Part shown: piece by piece, positions 11,072 through 22,997 of the stretch | How positions within the stretch are numbered: position 1 is the stretch's first letter | How the letters are laid out: every line of letters begins with the position of its first letter | Assembly: GCF_000026945.1 (NCBI RefSeq) | Contig: NC_012863.1 | Coordinates: forward strand, 835,501-899,500 | Reading direction: 5' to 3' | DNA length: 64,000 nt | Source: Candida dubliniensis CD36 | Lineage: Eukaryota > Ascomycota > Pichiomycetes > Serinales > Debaryomycetaceae | Notes under the pieces: model-generated | Told to the model about the DNA's origin: nothing | Seen by the model: only the letters and a program-made list of their open reading frames with translations | Database searches by the model: none | Translations under genes and position numbers: made by a program

Positions 11072-12731
11072 AATGTAGGGGGGTTGAAGGGGTGAAGGGG
11101 TATGTGTGAGGAAAATGGAAATGGAAAGAAATGAAAAATAAATAAAATAAATTAAAATAAGATAAAATGAATAAGTAGAAAGTAAAATGAATGAAAAAGA
11201 AAAGAAAAAGAAAAGAAAAGAAAAATTATTGTCTTGAATTGAATGAAAGAATAAATTGATTGATATTTATATTAAAAATTGATAAAACAAAAAAAAATAC
11301 CCACCCATCCCATCCAATAAGTGTAAGTGAATTTTGGGAAGGAGGGAAGGAAGGAAGGAGGGAGGAACAAACGAAAAAAAAAAAAAAAAAAAAAAATTGA
11401 ATCAAATTAAATATTTTCAATTGGATGTTGCAAATCACAATTTACAATATATTAATTACCTTACACCCCTCCAAACAATATATATATGTCTGGATTGTTT
11501 TCACTTTTATGATGTGATAGAACAATCAATTGAATATATACTGATTGATTACTCTACTTCTGTTGTTGTTGGTTTATTTGTTGTAGTCTTTCTGGTGTGA
11601 TCAACACACTTTACTATTACACCTGTATATAAAACTTACTACACTCCGTTGTCGCCTAGAGGATGCACAAAGGAAAATAAAAAAAAAAAAAACTCCGAAA
11701 GTGTTTTTTTTTTTTTGGTTTGTTTGACTTGTTTAATTCCATTCTGTGTTATATTCTTCATTCCAATTAATTTGAAAAATGACTCAATCCATTAATAGTA
11801 AAGTATTCTTTTTATTGAACTTTGAATCAATTGGAGGGGGGGTTTAAAATAGTTTTAATCTTTTTATATTGTATTGATAAGTTTTCTCTGAAAGAAAATA
11901 ATTATTGCCCTTATACTTTAATCTCTCTTATCAATTTTTTTTTCAAACAAAGATAACAAAAGAGGAGACAAGAGGGCGGGGGGAGGGGGGAGGGAGAGAG
12001 ATTAACCTACTATGTAGTAAACTTCTTCGTTTATCATTTGAGTTTTCCATTTATTAACTAGTAATTATTATAAACTCATGTGAAATTGAAAATCAGTAGC
12101 TAGTTAATTAGATCATTGAAATTGCATGAAAAAAAAAAAAAAAAAATTCCTATTATTATTGAAAACTAGTAGAATCATCAAGTTAAGATTGGTTAAGAGA
12201 GAGAGAGAGAGAGACAGAGAGGTACAAAATACAATAGAATTATCAGTCTATACCCGAATCATAATCTTATTCAAAATGGATTGAAAAAGTCCGAAACTAA
12301 ATTGAGTTTCACAAAAACTATTAGGCTCTTTTTTTTTTTTCTTCTTTTGTTTTCTTTTCTTGAGTCATCTATCTCTGGAAAAACTTTTAGTTTTTCCTAT
12401 TTTTCCATTTTGTAGGAAGGGGGGGGGAGAGAGACCAAACCTCATTATCACAAACCAATGAAATTCATTTAAATTAAAATCACATAGTAGCCAGTTTGAG
12501 AGCAAAAGAAAAAGAAAAAGAAAAAAAAATTCAATTCAATTCAATTCAATTCCACAAGTTTATCAGCTTGTTGATCTTATTGCAAAAAAACAAAAAATCA
12601 AATACTATTGTTTTATTTTACAAGTTCCTGGGTTTCATCAAGAACAATCATAACTTACACAATATATATATATATATATATAAACAATAACCATGGGGGG
12701 TGGGGGGGGAAGGGAAGAGTTAAGATATTAC

Positions 12732-12749
12732 TCGGACGTATACGTCCGA
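12732..12749. promoter_or_regulatory. Perfect 18-bp palindrome with CGG-N10-CCG
   Basis: TCGGACGTATACGTCCGA is its own reverse complement. The CGG (12733-12735) and CCG (12746-12748) half-sites are ten bases apart, the arrangement bound by Put3-type Zn2Cys6 dimers. Located about 1.66 kb upstream of the PYC2 ATG in an AT-rich interval. Confidence 0.4.
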
Positions 12750-14100
12750 ATCAACTGACTAACCAACCAAAGTGTTAATTTATATTAGAAAAGTTTAAAA
12801 AATAAACAATAGAATAACGTATAGTATTATTATTATAGATATTAATAAGGTTTTTTTCTATTGTAATCTTTACGATAAATAATCAATGAAAGATTATAAA
12901 CTAGCAAAGGTTGCAATTGGGTATTGGAATTGGAATTGGTATTGAAATTGTTTTTTTGATTTTCATTATTAACCGCGGTTCAAAAAAAAAAAAAAAAAAA
13001 AAAAATGAGTGTAGAATTTTCAATTTCAATTTCGCCTCTAAAAAAAAAAAAATTAGCTTTTTTCAACGGAGTTTAAAGTCCGGGGTATCAATGATGATTA
13101 ATTTGATTTAATGATAACTAATCTAGTTTACAAAAGAAAAGATATAAGTAATTAAATCAATGACCAGTGATTGTATAAATTTAATTGTTCAACGTTGCTC
13201 ATATATATATATATATAATGTAGGTGAAATATCTATACTTTCATTTTTATTTTGTTTTGATTTGATTTGGTTAAAAATATCCAAAAAAAAAAAAAAGGAA
13301 AATTTTTGCAAATGCATGTATACAAGATCTTTCATTTTGTTAACTGATTAGTTCTACTTCAATTCCACAACCACCCAAGATATATCTTAAATGTTCACTC
13401 CACCCCCCTCCCCTCCCCTCCCCCTTTTTTTTTTTGCTGTTAAAAGAGAGTAATCAGTTAATCTACTATTATATGTCATAAAATCTGTCCACTTTTTTTT
13501 TTTTTTTTTTTTTTTTTTCCAGTAAAGAAATTAACTAGTAACGTTGAATCAAAGGGTTTATATCTTTCAGGCCCATTTCTATTGTTTCAACAACAACAAC
13601 AAAAAAAAAAAAAAAAAAAAATTCCATCAAAGCACGTGATCAAATAGTTGTTACAAAATTTTGAGTTTCAATTTTTTTTTTCGGGTGGCCAATTCCTACA
13701 ACAATTTAAACCACAAAAAAAAAAAAAACGATCCGAAAGGATGATGATGAGATGAAATGAAGATTGATGATGCAAATATCTGGTGATTCATTCATTCATT
13801 CATTCATTCAATTATTACTTCAAACAAACAAAAAACAAAGGAAGATCAAGAAATAACACAATAAATAAATAATTATGTGTCTATTATGTGTCTGTTCTTT
13901 TAGTTTTTAGAACATAATGGCGAGGAGGAGGAGGAGGAGGGGAATACGAGGGATACGGGGAAGGATACTGAGGAAGATAAATAGTAATATATATATCGGT
14001 TGATGCGGGTGACAATTGGTAGTAAAAAAAAAGGTGGCTAACATTTAACAACAACAACAACAACAACAACAACAACGGAGATTTGTATAAAATGGGTTGA

Positions 14101-14283
14101 TCAGTAAAAGCTAAGACCAAGAAAAAAAAAACAAGACGGAAATATGTTTCAAGATATGATGATAGTGGTAGTGGTGGTGGTAGTAGAAGCAAAAGCAAGA
14201 GGGTGGTGCGTGGAAGAAGTGGCGGTGGCAGTGGCAGTGGCAGTGGCAGTGGCAGTGGAAGTGGCAGTGGCAGTGGAAATTAG
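14101..14283 (+). other. ATG-less Lys/Arg then Ser-Gly repeat reading frame
   Basis: Sixty open codons between a TGA at 14098 and a TAG at 14281. The first third is basic (KAKTKKKKTRRKYVSRYDD); the last third is Ser-Gly dipeptides encoded by AGTGGC repeats (14220-14280). There is no ATG in this frame. It may be a second exon, or only a microsatellite with protein-like bias. No clear 5' splice site was found upstream. Confidence 0.2.
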
Positions 14284-14955
14284 ATCTCTACTGTTGAAGG
14301 CAGTAAGATGCATTCACTATAGTATAGATAAGATGTGATAATGAACTGTGATTGGTTAAGATTAGGTATATGCAGGATAGTGTTTCTGTATGGTTGCAGC
14401 AATCGATCATAATACCGAAAAACTTAGCGACGAAGGAAGTGAAAAAATTTTTTTCCCCTCTCTTTTCATTTTTGTCAGCTGTTAAAAGAGAAAATATATA
14501 ACAACAACATGGTGGTAGCGGCTAAGACTCATAATAACAGTAGTAGGTGTGGCGGGTACTACAACTATAAAACAAGGGATCACAAAAATTTACTACCAAG
14601 GATAATTGCCAAATTGTCATAATTCACAATAACAACAGCAATAGAAGAAAGACGAAAGCCACTCTCTCACTCATACTATTGTAATCAGAAGATGGACCAC
14701 TGAAGGAGAAAAAAAAATCAGCTAACAAAGATGAAATACGATTTTGTGTCATATACATTACATGAAAATATTTTTTCACTTCTTCTTCTTTTTCTTCTAC
14801 TTCTACTTCTTCATCTTTCTACCAAATATATAAATACTTTAAATTATTTCCTCCTTCTTGTCTTTCCTTTTTTCTTTTATTTTTTACTTTCTTTTTTACT
14901 TTCTTTTATTTATATTAATTATCTATCAATTGAATCTTTATCTAATTAAATTACA

Positions 14956-15177
14956 ATGTTTACTAGAGCTTTTTCCCAATCTACTAAAACTTCTTTCCAA
15001 AAAGCTGCCATTAAAAAATCAATTCCAAGACCAACTACAGCATCAGCCGCCAAAATAATTGTTAATAAATGGCAACCAAGTAATGGTAATTCATTTAGAT
15101 CATTTGCTGAATATCGTATTAAAGTAACTAATCAATCACCATTAGCTATTGCTGCTAAAAATCAACTTCCCAAATAA
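14956..15177 (+). CDS. Small protein with mitochondrial-type presequence
   Basis: 73 residues, ATG start. The first ~35 residues (MFTRAFSQSTKTSFQKAAIK...) lack acidic residues and are rich in Arg/Lys, Ser, Thr and Ala, as in matrix-targeting leaders; the rest (KWQPSNGNSFRSFAEYRIKV) is compact and polar. Codons are the preferred Candida set, and the upstream 200 bases are pyrimidine-rich, as at well-expressed yeast genes. I do not recognise the family. A small inner-membrane or respiratory accessory protein is possible but unsupported. Confidence 0.6.
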   Translation: MFTRAFSQSTKTSFQKAAIKKSIPRPTTASAAKIIVNKWQPSNGNSFRSFAEYRIKVTNQSPLAIAAKNQLPK

Positions 15178-16380
15178 TCCCAATTAAAATAACTTTTTTA
15201 AATTTTAAATTTAAATTTACATTCAGGTTTACACATTCACATTCACTTTTTTTTTTTTTTTCCATTTAATATGTCTTGGATATCAAGAAACAATAATCAT
15301 TCAGTTCAGTTCTCAATTTTTTTTTTGCTTTTTTTTGAAGAGAGGGGTGTAATGATAGGATAGAGGATTCTTTCATTATATTTCTTTTGTTCATTCTTTT
15401 GTTCATTTTCATTTTCATTTTTTTCTTTGATCAATATTTTATTATTATTAATCTTTAGTTATTTACTGGATAGTTAAGAAGATTCATCATCATTATTAGT
15501 ATTATTATTAGGAAGAAAAATAGAAGAAATTTATATTGTATAGGGGAAGGAAAAATATATATCAATTTGTAAAATAAATATTAAACAAAAATATGTGGGA
15601 GGGAGGGGGGGGTGGGAGGTCTCTCGATCAAAAAATGAATATTGTCTTGGTTTACCACTAATACTACATACAACACTTGGTAAGCTTTAAAGTTTTCACT
15701 GTTTTATTACGGTTTTTTTTTTTTTTTTTAGTCTTTTCTGTTCCTCCAAGGAATTTGTACTTAAGTTGATGGTGTTTTCTGTTTCAGTTGTTAATTAGAT
15801 AGTAGTTGGACAGACTACCAACATCGAGAATTTTAACAATTATAATGATTGTAAAGGTACGATATAATATTAAGTTTATATATTGTCAAATACTTAAAAC
15901 TTCCAAATCTCTTGCACTACCTTCCATTCTTCCATTCTTCCATTCTTCCTATTCTTTCTAATCTTCTTAATCGTTTTTCCCCACATGTGGATTCTTTTTT
16001 TTTTTTTTTTTTTTTGCAGTCTCTTTTTTTTTTTTTTTTTTTTTTTTTACTTCAACTTGCATATGCAAATCCGGAGCAACGGACAGAGAAGACAGAGAGA
16101 CAGACAAACAAGATCTCTTCTTTTTCTATTGCTTATGTATCTCTGGTTACATTATCTTACTCAGAGATACATGACATAACTACTATGAATTCCCTTTTCA
16201 AGTGTAAGGGTTGAGAGATTACAAAAAGCAGTGTTTTACATGGATGTGCATTTCATTTGAGAGTATTTCGTATCTCGTCTTTAATGTTATCATTTCTATC
16301 AACTAACCGAAAACAAAAAAGTCTCTTTATCTTTGGATATTTTCTTTTTTTTAACTCCTTTTTCCTCTTGTTTGTATAAA
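15178..16380. other. 3' flank and gene-free stretch
   Basis: 3' region of the small gene followed by T-rich sequence. Long T-runs lie at 15248, 15715, 15990 and 16025, and a G-rich patch at 15597-15620. No gene seen; the apparent frames around 15912-16214 are homopolymer artefacts. Confidence 0.55.
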
Positions 16381-16945
16381 CTAAAATATTATGTTGTCAA
16401 GACAATACATATAATATATATAGTAAATATCAACAAGGTTTAACCCACTATTGGCTTTTGATAACACTACTAATTGATGAAACAAAAGGACAACAGTTCG
16501 GTATCCTCGTGACCTTTGTAGTCTTGCCTTGATCACTACGGGAAACCTCGTTTTTTGTACGAGCCGTAGCGGTCTCAGCAAACTACCTAAGTATACCTAG
16601 TAATCTAGGTCCAGGTCCCTTTCCTCCTTACTCGCCGTAGTGGTTTCGGGTTAGATCAAGGAACCAATGTTTGACGCCAGAGATGGTACAAGTGTTGGCA
16701 ACCGGCACAACCGTACCCCAGGATAGGATCAAACCGTCCCAGCGGTGGCTCTCGTACCCCCACTTTGTACCTAACGCCCTGCTTATGAGAGATGCGCTGC
16801 ACTATGGAGAAGAGTTTCGAATCCGTGGATCACCAACTACATCTTCCTCGGACCTACTACTTCCTCCCAAATAGCACCATTCATAACATCGTATCTCCTA
16901 TCCCCCAGAATATCGTATCCTATACATAATATACAAGTAATATAT
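16381..16945. mobile_element. GC-richer mobile-element-like relic
   Basis: The base composition differs sharply from the flanks. Open frames on both strands (minus 16381-16581; plus 16641-16874) have no ATG start or no recognisable family. The 3' end, 16829-16925, reappears with near identity at 41865-41940 across the MRS, with about 16 extra bases here. This suggests a dispersed LTR-type or transposon remnant. The class is not determined. Confidence 0.35.
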
Positions 16946-17458
16946 ATCAAGACCTTTTAAGCTAGCAAACAAGGTTTTATAATCAGCTTTTGAAGACCAA
17001 TATAATACAGCAGCAACTTATTATTTGTTTTTATCTTTTTTAATTCTTTTTTATATTCTTTTATCTTTTTTGATCGTTTTTGATCTTTTTTCTATTTTTC
17101 ATGCCTTATATCATACTTCTTTATAACTTGTTTTATACTTTTATGTCTTTTTTTTATATTTGTTTTGCATTTTTGCATATTTTTTATTTTGTTTTGCGTT
17201 TTTGCATCTCTTTTCGTTCATTTTCATTTGACAGTTTGATAATATAGCATCTTTTATAAATTATTAAGCAATACCTTGGTAATATATTGATTCAATAGTG
17301 AATGTAAGGATAGGTTTTAATTATGATTAGCAGCTTCAGCAAGGAACTTCAATTTCTAGGGAGATTTGTATTTAATATTGATTGGACAGTTAGTTTTAAT
17401 TTATTCTTAACGTGAATTTATGACTAGGGAATAATAATATCAATTTTCAAATCTACTT

Positions 17459-18180
17459 CAGGAGTCTAATCATATAACAAATCTATTATGCATTTTGTTT
17501 TTGATTTTTTATATTTGATTATATTTTTTTTTTTAGTTTTGATTTTGTATTTTTTTGCATAATGTGCTCCAACAAGTATTCAAACAATAGGTTCCAGGCA
17601 AGTTAAAAGAATCAGTTTATGAAATTGGCTTTAAAATCAACATGAGGAGTCTTATCTGATATACCATTAGTTATACTAAGCGTCATTTTTTTAATTTGTA
17701 TTTTTTTCATTTTTTTTTTTTTGCATTTTATATTTGTATTTGTGTTTTTTAACCGCCTATTGTGCTCCAATAAAAATTCAAGTAACAGTGGAAAGCGCCT
17801 TGGTTATTCATCTACTTTCTGAATGGAAATGGATTTGGAAACATGCTTTAGGAGTCTATTAATTTATAACAATTATGTGTTTTTTTTTTTTTTTTTTAGT
17901 ATTCTTTTCATCTTAATTTATATTTTTATATTATTGATTTGTTTCTTTTCCACATAATGATGCTCCAATAACAATCCAAACAGCAGCAGTGAATAGCGCC
18001 ATGGTTATCCATATTGTTACCTGATGATGTTGATTTTATTAACCGCTTGAGGAGTCTTATTTTATATAACAATAACCCTATTATGCGTTCTTTCTTTGTA
18101 TTTTTTTTTTTTAATCTATTATTTATATTTTTATATTTTTGATTTGTATTTTTAATCGCATAATGATGCTCCAACAAGCT
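17459..18180. repeat. Four diverged 185-205 bp tandem repeats
   Basis: Each unit begins with AGGAGTCT (17460, 17645, 17850, 18050). It then has a TATATAACAA-type segment, T-rich blocks containing TTGTATTTTT, a CGCATAATG-like box and TGCTCCAA. Spacing is 185, 205 and 200 bases. The units differ mostly in T-run length. They lie on the outer side of the RB2-like part of the MRS. Confidence 0.7.
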
Positions 18181-19141
18181 TCCATATAAGAGATAAGATT
18201 CCTGGTTCCTTGAATGAATGAAATGGATTTTGAAAGTTGATTGTAAATGAAAAGAAGAAAAAAAAAAGTGGTGGAAAATTGCAAAAAAAAATTGGGCGCC
18301 AACAGGAGTTTATATAGTTTTGTAAATTTTGTCGCAAATATAAAGAATTATTTAGTGTAGCAAATCAAAATTGGTTGCAAAACCTTTCTGTGTAAAGTTG
18401 AAAATAACTAGCAGCGGCAAATTTCAAGTAAGGTAAAATACAATTAATAAGCCTATTTGTATTCATTAAAACAGCATTTGAAGCAGATTACAATGCTTTT
18501 CTTGTTTAGAAAGCACAATAAAACAAAATGAATTGATCATACAAGATTTAGAAAAGTGAAAGTCAGCAGTAGTAGTATTCAGAAATATGGCAGGTATCTA
18601 GTGATTCTATAACACTAGAGTCATGTCGTCTGAATAGAAACAATGAGCCCTTGAACATTTCAGACCGGCTGTTGAACTAACATGGTCATATGAACAAAAC
18701 TTATTCTCTTTAGTGTATAAATTACCGCCAAAGCGTCAATGAATTTCATATCACCCACAAATAAGACATACAAAAATATGTATGTCTTTTAACGTATGGT
18801 GTATTGCAATATCATTCACAATTTAGTTTGAAGAATCCAAGGAAGGCCAAAGGTATCTGCAACCATTTGAAACAAACAAGCATCGGTCCATAGATGTGAA
18901 AGATACTGTACTGACAAAACAGAAAACAGTTACCTCTTGCTATACAATAATTTACCACAAAAGATGTCCATTCTTATTCTTGCAAGTGCATATTTCCAAA
19001 TACTGGTGATGATAATGAAGAATTGGCTAGTTTATCTGTTGTCTGTTATTTGACAACTGGAGTAGTCAATCATGTTTGTTTAGTGAAGTAAATAATGTAA
19101 TAATACTAGTCAATAATCTCTTCATTATAAAACAGTCACTT
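18181..19141. other. Spacer between short repeats and FGR6-like gene
   Basis: About 0.96 kb with no gene recognised. Composition becomes less homopolymeric than to the left, consistent with entry into the RB2-like conserved part of the MRS. The exact RB2 boundary cannot be set without an alignment. Confidence 0.4.
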
Positions 19142-20692
19142 CTATGATATACTCGACAACACAGCCAAAGTAGAAGTAAACAATTCATTACCAGTTAACT
19201 CATCACTCTCAGTATTCCCCAAAAATTGAGATGGCTCTCTATTCCCACTTCCAATTCCCTGTTCAGTAATAAAAACCTTGCGAAAAGATACAAGTAAAAG
19301 GTCATCCATTCTAGTAATTTTGGTTCCATTCTGATTTTTCATATATAGTTCATTCAAGTGAATTTGCAAAGGTTGAAATACACTTAGCACGTAAAACCTG
19401 ATATAATTATTATAATATCTCCATGCGTTCAATATCAAAGTTTGTAAAGATATTTTCAATGGTTCGGCAGTTTGCACGTTGTGACTCAATACTGTCATCA
19501 ATTTTTCGAACAAATCTGATAACTGTCTGTAATCAAAGTCGTCCACCTTACCACGGCCCAAACTTGATACACTTGATCTTGTTTTCAGTCTAAAACTTTT
19601 ATCGTGATCTAATGATGCTCTTTCATTGGGCTGGTGTAAACAAAAGCTCTCTTTTACAAAACTTGCAATTTCTTCCACATTTGCATTCAATATTGGACGC
19701 ATGCTTACCTTTCGACCAGAGTCGGATACGGAAAAGGATGGGGTGAATAGTGGTTTCAAGTAATAATAAAGGTTCGAATATATCTTACTATCTTTTTCGT
19801 GATCTAATTCGCTTTCATATATGCCCAATCCAACTTCTGTTTGGTGATACTTGTTTAACTTATTCTGGATAAACAGATCTGCTGGCACAAGCATTTTCTT
19901 ATGAATATCCAAAAAAGAACTGTTTGTATGGTCCATATTAGTCTCTCCATCTTCAATTGAAATATTTGGGTTGGTGAAATTATAAATCTGAGCTAGTTCA
20001 GGATTGCTGATTATTGAATTTGAGCTGTTTGAGGAAAGACATAAAGTTGTCTTGGATACTTTTGACAAGTCATCGAACTTACTGGACAAAGGTGTCGTGC
20101 CAGTCGCAACCAGATTGGTATCTTGCTGAAAACTGCTGCCATTGTGATGAGATCGATGAAACAAACTATGAAATGTGGTACTCATTGGCGAGCTCATTGA
20201 GTTCTTTCTTGACTTATTCACCTCTTTCAGCAGATTACCAGTTACTATTTTCCGAAACGAAGAGTTATCTTCACTTATTGAGCTACTGGTATCCAAAAAC
20301 AATTCTGGTTTACGACTGCTTTGATTCTTGGAAAACTTTAACTTCTGGGCAATCTTCAACCTATTGCCACTCTTGCTTGATTCAGATGGAGACTCAGATT
20401 CTCGAAGTGTCTTTGGGGAGCTATCATCATCGCTTAGAGAACGATAAATTGAAATGTTAGATGACGACTTATTTCTAGTGAATAGCCTGGATAAAGCATT
20501 GCTTGCTTTAGTGGTTGAGTTAGTTAAGTTTGATGAAAACGAGGTGTTCGTATTTAGTTTTCTCAAGGTATTAAAATCGACATTAGCAATTTGTGAACTT
20601 GAAGGAGCACCATGTGTTTTTGTTGATGATGAAGCATTCGACTATTTAAATATCGATGAACTGCGAGATTCTTGATTAGGAACTTCAGACAT
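19142..20692 (-). pseudogene. FGR6: FGR6-type RB2 gene with in-frame TAG at codon 17
   Basis: A 474-codon open frame (19142-20566) starts only at TTG. In the same frame upstream is a natural ATG at 20692-20690 (MSEVPNQESRSSSIF), then TAG at 20644-20642 (codon 17), then 25 further open codons joining the long frame. The full-length ancestor would be about 516 codons. The product is Ser-rich in the first 150 residues, with no transmembrane segment or named domain visible to me; the C-terminal 200 residues look globular. Position beside the RPS array and size agree with FGR6 genes carried by RB2 repeats of C. albicans, linked to filamentous growth. Function here is doubtful unless the stop is read through or translation restarts internally. 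Confidence 0.6.
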
Positions 20693-22997
20693 TGTGTAAT
20701 ACTACACAAGTTTCACGATTTTAAGAATGTTTGAATAAAGTAGTGTGGTGACTGCCAAGCCTTGTTTTCTCCTTATAAATGATTCAAATTATGGAAGTCT
20801 AACAAAGATTCACGCAAGGGATAGCTGAATTAGTAGTGGTACATGCTTATAATGAAAGGGTGCCAACAAAAAGCTCATCTTCAAAGTTGAACTCAAGTTT
20901 TGACGAGTCTCTTTTCTATTTGGCTGTTATACGCGAAACCAGTTGTCGTGGATGACACAATACCATTGTCAGTACTTTCAACACGGTTCTTATTTAAAGT
21001 GCATATCCATTCAAAACTGTGCAAGAATGAAGCTTTACAATGAGTGTATTAATGCACTTTGGAGTAATAAGATTTATATGTCTTTATTGTGTATTCCCGT
21101 CCATGTTAACCGTCTAAAGTTACAGTTATTTGATTGCTCAAGCTTTTTCTACTTGGAACTTCCCCTATACGTTTAGCTGAGGAGAAAGAGTGCCAATGAA
21201 TGTGTAGGAATACCCACCTATGTCATAGCTACGATCAGTCTTTATGAGCTACTGAAGTGTTGAGTGTAAATGTACAAATTAATGTACCTCCAAACATTAT
21301 TGAATTCAAGGCAATTTCGAGAATTTCTGAGTTGTGTATATTTCTCAAATTCCCTCGTCAAAGTGATAAACCACCACTCCTATTTTATTCAGAGTAAGCT
21401 TATTTCTGTACAACATTCCCTGGTTGGCGTGTATCTTTCTCAATAGTAGTAGTTATGCTAAGAGTTTTCGTGTTTACTCAGGTGAGATATTCGTAACGTA
21501 GATTACACAAAAATAATTTGTATGGCGCGTTTTTCTTGATAATCACCAATGGTGTTTTATAAAATTGTATCTTGCACGATCAATGAAGAATACACCAGAA
21601 GTTAGACAATTTGAGCTACAAGTCTTAATCAAAGTTATCTGGTGTGTGTCCAGTAATATCAGAAGCTATTGGAGATACTTGGCTAAGTAAAATAAGTGTA
21701 GAGTCTGGCTATCTTGGTGACTAGTTTGGATTAATTATTTGCAACTACCAATTTTGTGTCACATGTTTTTAATTCTACATTTTTTTATATTTTGCAAAAA
21801 TATTGAACCAAACTTTACTTCAAACTTTCTACAATAGTTGAATTTCTAACTCGTTGTCCCTATTTTCTCTAAAACACCTCCTAAAAAAAGCCATTTGACT
21901 ATTTGGCTATTAAATAACATTAACTTCAATATTTTGAGTCCACAAAGGTTCATTTTGATGCTCAAATATGGCCATCAAATACTTGTACACGTGAGATAGT
22001 CATACAATTTGAGTCATTGTCACAAGATGATTACGAGTCATCCATGCCTAAATGGTTAAAACACTACTAATGTTATGCACTACCTGTGGCCATCACACGA
22101 TGAATACGTGTACTTTGCATTTCTTAATTACGTGTTTGTTTACATTTCCTCTTCCTCTTATGAAACGCGCAGAAATATATCAACACGACAAACATTCATC
22201 CCTTTTGACCCACCACATTTCTTTTCCAAATAGTTCAAACTACCGAAATCAACAAAATGGTAGTATTTCACTTTCTTATAATTTATAGTAGTGAACCGTG
22301 CTAAACAATTTCAGGCAATCTGTGTGTATATAATTACCAAGTGACTCACATACTCAGAAGTACTAACTGTTTTCAGATATAATGTACCAGTAAGTTCTTT
22401 CCAAATAAATTAGAATAGTTTATTCTACCAAAATATTTTGGTCATTTTTGGATTAGAAACTATTACCACATACCTTACATCCAAGGAGGTTCCTATTTAT
22501 TGGACATTCATATAAATTAGCGTAATGAAAACCACTGACACACATAGCACTCCCATTGAGAGTCAACACCTTTGAGATGATCCACATATAGAATGAAATC
22601 AACTTGGTTTATTTCCACCTAGATACACACACTAAAAACTCCTGAAACATTTAGGATATTTTCCTATTAATGACAATTTCAAGTTAATTCACACACAAGA
22701 AACTACTCACTACTTTCAGGAACCAATTGCTAGTACTTTATTTCTAGTTAGAACTCTTCGAGGAACTTCAATGGGTCCAATAATTTGGAGATGTGGCATA
22801 TATATTGGTTTAATCCGATATCATTATGGCTACAGGATGGCATTTTTTATACATACTTCTATTCAAACTAATTACAGTTAAATTTAAAACTCATGGTCTA
22901 TATCAGAGAATCATAAATAGACAACTTAATCGTTAAACAGAACCAATTTCCCAACATCTAAATTATGTAAGCACACCTGTTAATTCCCTTATAAAAA
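20693..22997. other. RB2-like flank of RPS array
   Basis: 2.3 kb without a convincing gene. Small frames at 20943-21176 and 22052-22288 lack recognisable features. The sequence is complex (few homopolymers), unlike the arms, and joins the first RPS unit at about 22990. Confidence 0.5.

Larger units (their letters stand above)
11072..14955. other. 3.9 kb gene-poor promoter interval upstream of PYC2
   Basis: No conserved gene found. The region is full of long A/T homopolymers (for example near 11376, 12128, 12984, 13493, 13600), C/G-runs (11966, 12420, 13400), AG repeats (12197), TA repeats (12662) and a CATT repeat (13790). It holds the PYC2 promoter and that of the small gene at 14956. Two individual signals are listed separately: an 18-bp palindrome at 12732 and a Ser-Gly frame at 14101. 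A CACGTG lies at 13633-13638. Confidence 0.6.

Noticed and set aside
13884..14198. 104-residue Leu/Pro-rich minus frame
   Set aside because: Made of triplet repeats (GTT, CTC) and homopolymers; not gene-like.
16800..16835. TTTCGAATCC resembling a tRNA T-loop
   Set aside because: No complementary acceptor or anticodon stems could be folded around it.
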